From positions 93,381 through 157,380 of the forward strand of contig JAKASP010000001.1 in assembly GCA_021818995.1 (NCBI GenBank): a DNA stretch of 64,000 nt, in the 5' to 3' direction. The translations under genes were made by a program, and so were the position numbers. The stretch is from Microcaldota archaeon. Lineage in GTDB: Archaea > Micrarchaeota > Micrarchaeia > Micrarchaeales > CABMGC01. The stretch's first letter is position 1; each line of letters begins with the position of its first letter. Below, one piece after another: positions 50,630-59,442 of this stretch. The notes beneath the pieces were generated by a model, which saw only the letters and a program-made list of their open reading frames with translations, ran no database searches and had not been told where the DNA came from.

Positions 50630-50715
50630 TGCAGGGGGAGAGATTTGAACTCACGCAGGCCTATGGCCAACAGATCTTGAGTCTGCCGCGTTTGACCAAG
50701 CTCCGCCACCCCTGC
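50630..50715 (-). tRNA. tRNA-Leu (anticodon CAA)
   Basis: Acceptor GCAGGGG with CCCCTGC (50709-50715 with 50631-50637). Anticodon stem CAGA/TCTG holds CTCAAGA, anticodon CAA. A long variable arm (TTGGCCATAGGCCTGCG) confirms class II. No intron. Confidence 0.92.
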
Positions 50716-50839
50716 ACCTTATTGATTGTCAGGGATAACTTAAAATGCTTACAACCATATTGTATTTAGGTTATATTTAAACGTTGATGTTAAAAACGAC
50801 GATAAAATATAGCGCGAAAAGCCGTTTTCGGGCCTATTT

Positions 50840-52279
50840 ATGGACTTTGAAAAGCTGAGCGATGTCAGGTTCAGGCTGAAGAAGGACGAGTCAAAGGGAA
50901 TGCGCACCGGCGTGGTGGTCTACGCAACGGAGAGCATGCTGGAGAAGATAAGGAGCGACAGGACTATCCAGCAAGCGGTCAACGCGACTACGCTGCCTGG
51001 ACTGGTCGGCGACGTGCTCGTGATGCCTGACGGGCACGAGGGCTACGGGTTTCCTGTTGGAGGGGTTGCGGCGTTCGATGCGAACGATGGCATAATCTCT
51101 CCTGGAGCAGTGGGCTACGACATCAACTGCGGGGTCAGGCTGATAAAGACGAATCTCACTGACAAGGAGGTGAGGCCGAAGATAGGCAAACTACTTGACG
51201 CGCTCTTCAAGAACGTGCCGACGGGCGTGGGAAGCAAGCTCAAGACCGGCTTCTCCGAATCTGACCTGAAGAAGATAGCAGAAGAGGGTGCCGGATACGC
51301 GATAGGAAAGGGATTCGGGTGGAACGAGGACGTAGAGAAGATAGAGGAGAACGGAACGATACTGGACGCTGACTTCTCCAAGGTCAGCAAGGAGGCAAAA
51401 TCAAGGGGGCTGGAGCAGTTGGGCACTCTCGGCGCCGGAAACCACTTCCTTGAAGTGCAGAAAGTTGACAGGATTTTTGACGAGCGCATCGCGAAGGAGT
51501 TCGGGCTCAGCAGGAACCAGGTAGTGGTCATGGTCCACTGCGGATCGCGAGGGTTCGGGCACCAGATATGCAGCGACTACCTGCGCATACTGACAGAATA
51601 TCAGGCGAAGAACAACATACAGCTCATCGACCGCGAGCTGAGCTACGCGAAGATCGGTAGCAGGGAAGCGGACAACTATCTCGGAGCGATGAACAGCGCA
51701 GTGAACTACGCGTTCGCGAACAGGCAGATGATAATGCACAACATAAGGAGGAGCTTTGAGGAGACTTTTGGCAAGAGCGCGGAGGAACTTGAGATGCATC
51801 TGCTCTACGACGTGGCGCACAACATAGCGAAGCTGGAGGAGCACACGGTCGAGGGCAGGAGAAGGGCCGTTTACGTGCACAGAAAGGGCGCGACCCGTGC
51901 TTTTCCTAGGAACAGCGAGGGCATACCCAAAGAGTACAAGGGGATAGGCCAACCTGTGATAATACCAGGAAGCATGGGAACCAGCAGCTACATACTCTGC
52001 GGCGAAGAAGGCTCGATGAAGGAGACGTTCGGCACTACGTGTCACGGTTCAGGCAGGCTGATGTCAAGGCACCAAGCGCTGCGCGAGATACCTGCAGAAA
52101 AGACTTTCGAGTCCTTGAAGAGCAAGGGAATAGAGATTCGCGTAAGGACAAGGAAGCTAATCAGTGAGGAGGCAGAATGGGTATACAAGAACGTCGATGA
52201 GGTTGTGGGGGTCGTTGAGAAGGCAGGCATATCGAAAATCGTGTCAAAGAATGTGCCGATGGGAGTAGTGAAGGGCTGA
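50840..52279 (+). CDS. rtcB: RNA 3'-phosphate ligase RtcB
   Basis: 479 residues, single-domain without an intein. MPDGHEGYGFPVGGVAAF, GYDINCGVRL with metal ligand Cys97, GNHFLEVQ, HCGSRGFGHQI, YDVAHN, and the nucleotidylated His402 in HGSGR. It joins tRNA exons (and circularises introns) after splicing, matching the intron of tRNA-Trp here. A TATA-like TTATATTTAAAC precedes it at 50770-50781. Confidence 0.96.
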   Translation: MDFEKLSDVRFRLKKDESKGMRTGVVVYATESMLEKIRSDRTIQQAVNATTLPGLVGDVLVMPDGHEGYGFPVGGVAAFDANDGIISPGAVGYDINCGVRLIKTNLTDKEVRPKIGKLLDALFKNVPTGVGSKLKTGFSESDLKKIAEEGAGYAIGKGFGWNEDVEKIEENGTILDADFSKVSKEAKSRGLEQLGTLGAGNHFLEVQKVDRIFDERIAKEFGLSRNQVVVMVHCGSRGFGHQICSDYLRILTEYQAKNNIQLIDRELSYAKIGSREADNYLGAMNSAVNYAFANRQMIMHNIRRSFEETFGKSAEELEMHLLYDVAHNIAKLEEHTVEGRRRAVYVHRKGATRAFPRNSEGIPKEYKGIGQPVIIPGSMGTSSYILCGEEGSMKETFGTTCHGSGRLMSRHQALREIPAEKTFESLKSKGIEIRVRTRKLISEEAEWVYKNVDEVVGVVEKAGISKIVSKNVPMGVVKG

Positions 52280-52282
52280 TGC

Positions 52283-53101
52283 CTACATCTTCGACGCTTC
52301 CTGCGTAAGTTTTATCCTGTACAGCAGCTCCTGCGACATGGAAACCTCGGAGATCGTGCCGAGTTTTTGGAGTATCGCCTCGGCCTCGGCTAGTTTGCCG
52401 TGCTTTGCAAGGTATTTTGCGAGATAGTAGTAGGCGTTTATCTCCCCGTTCTCGAGCGCCTTGCCCAGGCTCGCATCAGCCTGCTTCGTGTTCTTCTCTG
52501 CGCTGTAGACCAGCAGCGCGTATTCGGATACCGCGCCGTTCTTGTCAAGTATCTGTATGCTCCTGAGCGTGGACGCCGCGTCAACCAGCTTCTGCAGCCT
52601 TATCTCGGACATGAACTTTACGAAGACGAGCTCGGGATCGACCTGCATGTTGCCCTGCAGCTCCGTGCCTATGACCTTTATCGCCTTGAAGAAGTACTCC
52701 TTCCACTTCATAGTAAGGTCGAGACTCTCCCTTATGTTTCCCGCGTTCTGCTCCATGAAGCCCATAAGGTTGTAATCCTTGCTCTGGAACTTCGCTGTTG
52801 AGGCGTTGCGGTAGAGCACTCCGAGCAGGTAGAGCATCATCGGATCGTTGTTGCCCTTTGCAAGCTGCTCCGCGGACTTGAGCGCCGCGGCCCAATCGCC
52901 GGACTCGACCTGCGCCATAATCGGCGCGAACTGCGACTCTGCTGTCTGGCCTCCCTGCGAGAGGTTTACCGGCTGCTCGCAGAAGTTGCAGAACGTGAGC
53001 CTGCCGCTCGACGAGTAGGTGCTTGCGCCGCAGTGCGGGCATCTCTGCTCCACGAGCCTGTAGCCAGAGAGAAGCCTAAGGTACCTCTTGCCGTCAAGCA
53101 T
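52283..53101 (-). CDS. Zinc-ribbon protein with TPR-like helical repeats
   Basis: 272 residues. N-terminal zinc ribbon CPHC...CNFC (about 21-41), then helical repeats of TPR type (about 55-270, for example AALKSAEQLAKGNNDPMMLYLLGVLY, and ENGEINAYYYLAKYLAKHGKLAEAEAIL). Probably a scaffold binding protein or nucleic acid. Next to fibrillarin, 48 bases apart, same direction. Confidence 0.6.
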   Translation of the reverse strand: MLDGKRYLRLLSGYRLVEQRCPHCGASTYSSSGRLTFCNFCEQPVNLSQGGQTAESQFAPIMAQVESGDWAAALKSAEQLAKGNNDPMMLYLLGVLYRNASTAKFQSKDYNLMGFMEQNAGNIRESLDLTMKWKEYFFKAIKVIGTELQGNMQVDPELVFVKFMSEIRLQKLVDAASTLRSIQILDKNGAVSEYALLVYSAEKNTKQADASLGKALENGEINAYYYLAKYLAKHGKLAEAEAILQKLGTISEVSMSQELLYRIKLTQEASKM

Positions 53102-53149
53102 CCAATTCCCATTTCCCTTCTCTTTTAAGGTTTAAAGCAGTTTTGCCGC

Positions 53150-53809
53150 TCATCTCTTCCTTAGCACCAAGAACAGGTGCATCTTCGTGTACGGCGTTAT
53201 GTCTATCTTCTCGAGCACCTCGAACTCCTGCGCGATCCCCTCAATGAATTCCTTGAATACGCGCTCCGGGCTCTTTGTCACGTCTATGCTCTGCGACTTC
53301 ACGGCGACGTACGCGTAGCCGCCCTGGCTTATCAGCGCGCTGTTCCTCGCGAGTATGTCCGCCTGGTCCGGGGCAGCTATGTCCTGGTAGAGCACGTCGC
53401 AGATCCCGGTGTCGCCAGAGTACGAGTCCACGTCCCGCGCGTCCTTGAGCATCGGAAGCATGTTCGGCCTCGATTCGCACGCCTTGACAAGGTCGCGCAC
53501 GCTCCTTTCCGATATCTCTATGCAGTAGACGATGCCCTGCTTGCCCACTATGTCGCTCACGTGGCTGGCTGTCGTTCCGGTCGCGGCACCGAGGTAGAGC
53601 ACCTTCGACCCCTGCTTTATCTCCATGTGCTTCATGCCCTTCATTATAGCAGCCGCGAGCTTGCTCCTGTACGGGGTCCAGAGCCTGTACTGCTTGCCCT
53701 CGATCTCGACCAGCTCCTCGCCGTACACCCTGTTGCCCTTGACCAGGTTCAGCGTGGCGAGCTTGCTCTCTATCTTGAAAACCCCACCGAAGATCTTCTT
53801 TGCCTCCAT
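53150..53809 (-). CDS. flpA: Fibrillarin, C/D RNP 2'-O-methyltransferase
   Basis: 219 residues. WTPYRSKLAAAIMKG (54-68), SAM site VLYLGAATGTTASHVSDI, catalytic Asp in LYQDIAAPDQ and Lys in YVAVKSQSIDVT. It methylates RNA sites selected by guides like those at 4317 and in the tRNA-Trp intron. Nop5, its usual neighbour, is not adjacent. Confidence 0.96.
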   Translation of the reverse strand: MEAKKIFGGVFKIESKLATLNLVKGNRVYGEELVEIEGKQYRLWTPYRSKLAAAIMKGMKHMEIKQGSKVLYLGAATGTTASHVSDIVGKQGIVYCIEISERSVRDLVKACESRPNMLPMLKDARDVDSYSGDTGICDVLYQDIAAPDQADILARNSALISQGGYAYVAVKSQSIDVTKSPERVFKEFIEGIAQEFEVLEKIDITPYTKMHLFLVLRKR

Positions 53810-53810
53810 C

Positions 53811-54263
53811 TCAGCGCCCCTTTGCGCCTGCCCTGAGTTTCTTGAAGAGCATCAAGGCCTCGAACTCCATGCCGGGCGCGAAATCCTTCCGCTTCCTCGT
53901 CTCGGCCTCCGTCAGGTAGATGAGCTTCTTCGCCCTCGGCTCCTTGTCGAAGAGGCAATAGAAACTGAGCACGACCTTGCCGTTCGGCAGTGTGAGCCCG
54001 AGGAAATACCTCAGCTGCTCCTTCCTTATCCTGAGCCTGCACTCCTCGAAGAACTCGCGCACAGCGCAGTCCTCTACCGAGAAGTACATGACATCGTGCA
54101 CCGGCCTGCCGTCCTTCCTCTCAAGCTTGCCTCCCGGAGCTACGAGAGTTCCTGGCAGGTACGAGTCGTTGGGGGCCCTTCTTACAAACCCTATCCTGTA
54201 CCTGCCCTTCGTGCGCACCACCGGCATGACGGTAACTGCGCACCTTATCTCCCTCTTCTCCAC
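53811..54263 (-). CDS. NUDIX-like hydrolase
   Basis: 150 residues from GTG 54263, with GGGGG 5 bases upstream. LPGTLVAPGGKLERKDGR...AVREFFEECRLRI is a Nudix box with a longer insertion between the Gly and REFFEE parts. Substrate unknown. The reading frame continues to TTG 54335, which was rejected because it overlaps the TATA box of the divergent kinase gene. Ends one base before fibrillarin. Confidence 0.72.
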   Translation of the reverse strand: MEKREIRCAVTVMPVVRTKGRYRIGFVRRAPNDSYLPGTLVAPGGKLERKDGRPVHDVMYFSVEDCAVREFFEECRLRIRKEQLRYFLGLTLPNGKVVLSFYCLFDKEPRAKKLIYLTEAETRKRKDFAPGMEFEALMLFKKLRAGAKGR

Positions 54264-54319
54264 AAATACCCCCAATCTCTTTGGTTTCGGTGCTGTTGTA
54301 AGTGATTGCGAGCTAAACG

Positions 54320-54328
54320 TATATAAAT
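54320..54328 (+). promoter_or_regulatory. TATA box of the histidine kinase gene
   Basis: TATATAAAT is centred about 35 bases before ATG 54359. It overlaps an in-frame TTG (54329), so the ATG is the likely start. Confidence 0.55.
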
Positions 54329-54358
54329 TTGGCAAACGTTCCGTATAATGCGACCGAA

Positions 54359-56608
54359 ATGCAGGAAACTGTGACCGTTGAGCAGCTCATTTCAGAGATC
54401 TTCACGATTGCAAAAGAGAGCAGCGGGAGCGCAGAGATGCTCAGCAGGTTCTCTGCGAAGGTGAAGGAAGCGGTGGGCATAGACTACATAATGATAAGCG
54501 ACGCCTACCAGGAGAAGGGCGAGCTGTCGGGCCTCGAGGAGTTCGCGATCAACACCGGAAAGCCCTATGTTGACAACAGGCTCAGCGGCTACTCCGCGTT
54601 TCCAGAGCTGATAAAGCACTACAACCTCGGCTTCAGGAGCTGCATGCTGCTGCCCGTGTCTGTGGAGGGAAAGCCTGTGATCGTGGCAACGTTCCTCTCG
54701 AGGCAGGAGGACAGGTTCGACACCTCGCTCTCTTCCAAGCTCACGCTCTCAACAGAGATACTCGCGTACTTGTCTGTTGCGAAGACCGAACGCGAGAGGA
54801 GCATAAGCCTTGCAAGGTATTTCGACGCCGCATTCAACACCTACGCGCCGCAGATGCTGATAGACAAGAGCGGGGCTATCGTTAAGGCGAACAAGAGCTC
54901 CGCGGGCCTGTTCGGCAAGACGCAGAAGGAGATGATTGGAAGGAACGTGAGCGAGTTCTTCAGCGTAGATGCCAACATGCTCTACTCGCTGCGCGACGGT
55001 TCAGCAGCGGAGGTGAGGGAGAACGGGGATGGCGGGAAGATCTACAAGGCGACGTGCGGCAAGATAAACGACCGTCTGACGCACCTTCTCCTCTACGACG
55101 TTACCGAGCTGAAGGAGCTGGAGGAGAAGGTCAGGCTCTCGGAGAGGAGCACGAGCGAGGCCTTCATGCTTCTGGCAAAGGACACGACGGTGCTCTGGTC
55201 AAGCCAGAACGTGGGCAAGATACTCAAGATGGACCGCGATGAGCTCGTGGGCAGGAGGCTGCTCGACCTCGCATATGAGGACAAAGAGTTCGCGGGCGAG
55301 ATAAGCGCACTGTCCGACACTCTCTCGAAACCGCTGCGCCTGAACGTTGGGAACGACGTGATAATAGACACGAAGGCCACGCTGATGAAGAACCAGTTCG
55401 GGGGCTTCTCGTGCGTGCTCACGCACAGCAACCTGGAGAAGTACGTCGCGACTATGCAGGGCGCGCTCGAGGGGCTGATCGGAGACGCAGGCGACGCGAT
55501 ATTCAACATAGATGCATTGGGCTACATCAAGTCCGTGAACAGGAGCGCGGAGAAACTGCTTAATTACGCGAACAGCGAACTGAACGGCAGCTCGCTAGTC
55601 TCGCTCTACGCCGACGAGGAGAGCCAGCAGAAGCTGAGTTCCTCGCTCTCCCTTGCGAGGAACAGCGGCGTAGTTGAGAATGTTTTTGTCAGCCTGAGGG
55701 CGAAGAACAGCGACGAGCCTCTGCCGTGCGAGCAGTCGATAAGGAGCATGGTCGACAGCGACAACAGCCCGGTGGGCTACATGATAACCACGCGCGAGCT
55801 AGCGACCAAGATGAAGCTCAGCCAGCTGGAAGAGGACGCGGAGGAGCTGGGAGACCAGCTGAAGAGCGAGAAGGCGGAGAGCGACCTCAAGACCCAGTTC
55901 TTCTACAACATAAGCCACGACCTCAAGACGCCGCTCACTAGCATCTACGGCTACGGGAAGCTGCTCATGGGGAGCAGCGAGGGCATGAGCGAGCAGAATA
56001 GGGAGTATGCCGGCATAATCGCCAACGAGGCTGACCGCCTGCTGCAGCTAATCAACCAGATACTCGACGTAGCCAAGCTCTCGTCGGGAAGGATAAAGCT
56101 GGACATGAAGGATGTCAGCTTCAACGAGCTTCTCAAGAACCCGGCCATAGGCTCTCTCGTTGAGTTCGCGGAGAAGAAGGGACTCACTTTCAACGTTGAA
56201 GTGGACTACAGCGTGCCCACGATACAGGCGGACCCGAACAGGCTGATACAGGTCCTAGTAAACCTGATCGGCAACGCGATAAAGTTCACGGAATCTGGGA
56301 GCATAAGCGTCAAGATATCGAGGGCCGGAAAGAAGAGCAAGTTCGTGCGCGTGGAGGTGACGGACACCGGCACGGGGATAAGCAAGGAGGACATGAAGAA
56401 GCTGTTCAAGAAGTTCTTCCAGCTGCAGAGGAAGGGGCTTACAGTCCAGGAGGGCTCTGGCACAGGCCTCGGGCTCTCGATAGCCAAGGAGATAGTGAAC
56501 CTGCACGGCGGAAAGATCGGCGTGAACTCCGAGCCCGGCAAGGGCAGCACCTTCTGGTTCACGCTGCCGATAGTCGCAAGGGCGAAGAAGGCGGCGGCTT
56601 CAAAATAG
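54359..56608 (+). CDS. Soluble PAS sensor histidine kinase
   Basis: 749 residues from ATG 54359. No membrane helix. N-terminal GAF-like domain (about 15-150), then PAS repeats (about 160-260, 265-360 and 370-480), a coiled coil, HisKA with phospho-His520 (NISHDLKTPLTS), and HATPase with N box NLIGNAIKFTES, G1 DTGTGIS and G2 GSGTGLGLSI. It senses an internal signal. The partner is probably the response regulator at 57708, 1.1 kb away. Confidence 0.92.
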   Translation: MQETVTVEQLISEIFTIAKESSGSAEMLSRFSAKVKEAVGIDYIMISDAYQEKGELSGLEEFAINTGKPYVDNRLSGYSAFPELIKHYNLGFRSCMLLPVSVEGKPVIVATFLSRQEDRFDTSLSSKLTLSTEILAYLSVAKTERERSISLARYFDAAFNTYAPQMLIDKSGAIVKANKSSAGLFGKTQKEMIGRNVSEFFSVDANMLYSLRDGSAAEVRENGDGGKIYKATCGKINDRLTHLLLYDVTELKELEEKVRLSERSTSEAFMLLAKDTTVLWSSQNVGKILKMDRDELVGRRLLDLAYEDKEFAGEISALSDTLSKPLRLNVGNDVIIDTKATLMKNQFGGFSCVLTHSNLEKYVATMQGALEGLIGDAGDAIFNIDALGYIKSVNRSAEKLLNYANSELNGSSLVSLYADEESQQKLSSSLSLARNSGVVENVFVSLRAKNSDEPLPCEQSIRSMVDSDNSPVGYMITTRELATKMKLSQLEEDAEELGDQLKSEKAESDLKTQFFYNISHDLKTPLTSIYGYGKLLMGSSEGMSEQNREYAGIIANEADRLLQLINQILDVAKLSSGRIKLDMKDVSFNELLKNPAIGSLVEFAEKKGLTFNVEVDYSVPTIQADPNRLIQVLVNLIGNAIKFTESGSISVKISRAGKKSKFVRVEVTDTGTGISKEDMKKLFKKFFQLQRKGLTVQEGSGTGLGLSIAKEIVNLHGGKIGVNSEPGKGSTFWFTLPIVARAKKAAASK

Positions 56609-56615
56609 CAAAGTA

Positions 56616-57623
56616 CTACGGAGGAGTGATGTAGGCACCGCAGTCGTTGAGTATCTTGCTCTGGAACGAGTAGGAGCTGTTAAGCGTCGAGTAGTTCAGG
56701 CCCGTGTAGAGTCCGGTGTAGGTCAGCGAGCTCAGGAAGTTGGACGATGACGTGTTTATTATAGCCAGGACGGCCTGTCCTGTGGTGTCTGGAGACGGCG
56801 AGATCGTTGAGTAGGTTATCAGCACGTTGTTCTTCGCCTGCAGCGTACTCTCGTTTATCGTTATGTCTGTAGGCGTGTGCGCGCTAATATTAGCAAAATC
56901 CACCGGTGCAGGAGGATGTTTGCTATAATAAGTGGCGTACGTCGAGTTGTAGACTCCTGAGGTGCAGCCCGCGTCCTTCTCGTAGAGAGTCCTGTAGCCC
57001 TTCATAAGTATGCCCGTTCCCGTCTTGTTCATGAGAGTGAGCGCCTGCTGGAATAGGAGCTGCGTCGAGTTCTGGGCCACGGTTGTCGTTGACGTGGAGA
57101 GCACGGAGGTCGTTGAGACGGTGAGCCCCAGTCCGCCGCTGCCGCTGCCTATGCTGCTGAGGCTTGACGGGTTGAGCAGCGTCACGCTCGGACTCGGCTT
57201 TATGCTGAGCGCAAGTATGAGGGGCGTTATTTCCACTGTTGCGCTTGAGTTGCTCTCTGTCAGGAGCCTGATGTTTATGTCTGCGGTCTGCGAGCCGTCG
57301 GTGCTTACGTTGAGGCTGGAGACCGGGGAGAGCGAGAACGAGACCACTGATCCGTAGAGCGCGGGCACGTGGGTTATGTAGAACGACGCCCCGCTGACAG
57401 ACGATGCGCGTAGCTCTAGGGCCGTGGTGCTCCCGTTGTATATGCGTATGAACTGGGTCTGGTTTGGCGAGAGCGTTATGCTCCTCGTGGCCGTTATTGT
57501 GATCACGCTGGGGACGAGCACCCCGTATACTATGTATATCACTATCAGCGCCGCCACTAGCGCGAGTATCTGCCTTCCGGAAAGCCGCCATGCTGGAAGA
57601 GTGAACTTTTTAGGTACCTGCAT
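56616..57623 (-). CDS. Membrane-anchored extracellular protein, unknown
   Basis: 335 residues. One N-terminal helix at about 15-34 (ILALVAALIVIYIVYGVLV), then Ser/Thr/Asn-rich with many N-x-S/T sites. The middle is beta-rich. Three Cys may form disulfides. No family recognised. It lies between the kinase and the regulator, but on the other strand. Confidence 0.58.
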   Translation of the reverse strand: MQVPKKFTLPAWRLSGRQILALVAALIVIYIVYGVLVPSVITITATRSITLSPNQTQFIRIYNGSTTALELRASSVSGASFYITHVPALYGSVVSFSLSPVSSLNVSTDGSQTADINIRLLTESNSSATVEITPLILALSIKPSPSVTLLNPSSLSSIGSGSGGLGLTVSTTSVLSTSTTTVAQNSTQLLFQQALTLMNKTGTGILMKGYRTLYEKDAGCTSGVYNSTYATYYSKHPPAPVDFANISAHTPTDITINESTLQAKNNVLITYSTISPSPDTTGQAVLAIINTSSSNFLSSLTYTGLYTGLNYSTLNSSYSFQSKILNDCGAYITPP

Positions 57624-57707
57624 CTACCACTGCCTCTGAAATCGGTTGCGACAACAAACAATATTATACTTTCGTTGCCCATTACTCTCGCGCGACCAGG
57701 GAATCAG

Positions 57708-58904
57708 ATGAAGGGCATAGAGGACGTCGAGTCCGACATCATGTCGTTGATAAACGACAAGCAGGAACTAACATACAACGAGCTCAAAGACTATGCGGGC
57801 TCGATGGAGATAGACAACGACACGCTCAAGCGCGCGCTCGCAGAGCTCGTGAAGGCGACAGCCATAGCATCAAGGAGCAGCGGGGGCATACCCACTTATT
57901 ACATGCTTCAGGAGCCGCAGCACATCAAGCGCATCTTCGTGATAGAGGACGACCAGAACATCAACAAGCTCATGGCCGTATCTCTCGGGAAGGGCTACGA
58001 CATAACCCAGATATACGACGGCAAGGAGGCGATAGAGAAGATAAAGTACCAGAAGCCGGACCTCGTCGTGCTTGATCTCATGCTCCCCGGGGCCGATGGC
58101 CTTGAGGTCTGCCAGACGATAAAGAAGGATACAAACCTCCGTGACATAACGGTCATAATAGTGAGCGCTATGGAGGCGAGCACGAACAGGTTCAAGGGCA
58201 TAAAGTACGGTGCCGACTACTACATCAAGAAACCCTTTGACCCCGACGAGCTCCGCAGCCTGGTCACCATCTTCCTAAAGAAGAAGGGAAAGAAGTTCGA
58301 CCCGCTCATAGATCTCCCGAACGAGGACCGAATATCGGACAGCGTCGAGAAGTCGCTCAAGGAAGCGGATTCTGGCTATGAGATTGGCAGGCTGCGCGTC
58401 GAGGGGCTCGCGAGCTTCGCGAGCAAGTTCGGCAACGACGCAGGCATAACTATACTCAGGCTTGTGTCGCAGCTGCTGCAGGACAAGGTTCGCGGCAAGG
58501 AAGTCGAGGGCACTTTCGTCGGCTTCCTGAACGGCGACGATTTCGTTCTTGCAGGCAACCAGAAGAACGTCGACAGGATAATCGAGAGCATAAAATCCGA
58601 GTTCCAGGCGGTGCTTCCTTTCATCTACCAGAGCGAGGGCTACAAGCCGATAGAGAAGGGGATAGACGACCTCTATGCGGTGCAGAACCCGACGCTGTCG
58701 CTGGGCTACACCGAGATAAAGCGCGAGACTCTGATGGCGAGACGCGCCGAGGTCATCAAGGAGAAGAGGAAGGAGGAGATAGGATCTTACACGTACGACG
58801 AGCTGCGACGTATGCTCGGAAGCGAGAACCTGGACATAACGATAACGAGGGACACGAACGGGGTTAAGCTCTCTGTAGGGAAACGAGTACAGAAGGAGGA
58901 TTAG
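57708..58904 (+). CDS. Response regulator: winged helix, receiver and degenerate GGDEF domain
   Basis: 398 residues from ATG 57708. N-terminal winged-helix-like region (1-65); receiver (75-190) with Glu80/Asp81/Asp82, phosphoacceptor Asp123, Ser153 and Lys174 or Lys175. Residues about 198-310 follow a GGDEF pattern: FDPLIDLPNEDR (GGDEF domains usually start D-x-L-T-G-L-P-N-R), a FASKFGNDAG stretch, and NGDDF (275-279) in place of GGDEF. The signature is altered, so cyclase activity is doubtful. Pairs with the kinase at 54359. Confidence 0.85.
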   Translation: MKGIEDVESDIMSLINDKQELTYNELKDYAGSMEIDNDTLKRALAELVKATAIASRSSGGIPTYYMLQEPQHIKRIFVIEDDQNINKLMAVSLGKGYDITQIYDGKEAIEKIKYQKPDLVVLDLMLPGADGLEVCQTIKKDTNLRDITVIIVSAMEASTNRFKGIKYGADYYIKKPFDPDELRSLVTIFLKKKGKKFDPLIDLPNEDRISDSVEKSLKEADSGYEIGRLRVEGLASFASKFGNDAGITILRLVSQLLQDKVRGKEVEGTFVGFLNGDDFVLAGNQKNVDRIIESIKSEFQAVLPFIYQSEGYKPIEKGIDDLYAVQNPTLSLGYTEIKRETLMARRAEVIKEKRKEEIGSYTYDELRRMLGSENLDITITRDTNGVKLSVGKRVQKED

Positions 58905-58907
58905 CCG

Positions 58908-59195
58908 CTATCTTTTGCGCTTCTTTTTTGCGTGCTTCACTTGGCGCTTGGCCGTGGCCCGCTTCGATTTCCTGCCCTTGCCGCTTTTGCCTCCGGACAT
59001 CTCCGACCTTGTGAACCTCTCCGACTCGAGCAGGTCGACAACGTGCGTCTCGTCCGCGGGCCTGCTCTCTCCTGCGCTGTCGAGGAGCGCCTGACTCTGC
59101 ATGCCGCCTATCTTAAGCAGCTCGTTCATCTTCTGAGCGCGCAGCAGGGCTTCTAGCCTCTTGCTGCTCGATGAACGACTCGGTCTTTTCGCCAT
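58908..59195 (-). CDS. Small basic protein, unknown
   Basis: 95 residues. A Ser/Arg-rich start, a helical centre (KRLEALLRAQKMNELLKIG) and a strongly basic Lys/Arg tail (about 70-95), suggesting nucleic-acid binding. It ends 3 bases after the convergent response regulator. Confidence 0.5.
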   Translation of the reverse strand: MAKRPSRSSSSKRLEALLRAQKMNELLKIGGMQSQALLDSAGESRPADETHVVDLLESERFTRSEMSGGKSGKGRKSKRATAKRQVKHAKKKRKR

Positions 59196-59265
59196 AGAAT
59201 CGGGATTAAGTATTTATGGCAGCAATATTTAAATGATAGATAGAGACGGTCTGTGGGGGCTGTTT

Positions 59266-59433
59266 ATGGCAGTTGAAAAATCGGGATTGTACTCGTGCCC
59301 CGTCTGCGGGCTCCACTACGATGACAAGAGGACCGCCGACGCGTGCTACGCCTGGTGCTCCAAGCACAGTTCGTGCAATCTCGAAGTTGCGAGACAGTCC
59401 GTGGAGGCCAGGAAGGCAGGAAGGAAAGGCTAG
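59266..59433 (+). CDS. Small Cys-rich zinc-finger-like protein
   Basis: 55 residues from ATG 59266. The earlier ATG 59233 is within a TATA-like TATTTAAAT (59226-59234) and was rejected. CPVC, then C, C and C at roughly 11, 14, 29, 33 and 39 suggest a zinc knuckle. It ends 9 bases before the helicase gene, so it is probably cotranscribed with it. Not recognised. Confidence 0.6.
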   Translation: MAVEKSGLYSCPVCGLHYDDKRTADACYAWCSKHSSCNLEVARQSVEARKAGRKG

Positions 59434-59442
59434 CGGTGCGCT

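Noticed and set aside
57708-58904. Active diguanylate cyclase
   Set aside because: The signature is NGDDF and metal-binding positions are altered; only a degenerate GGDEF-like domain is claimed.
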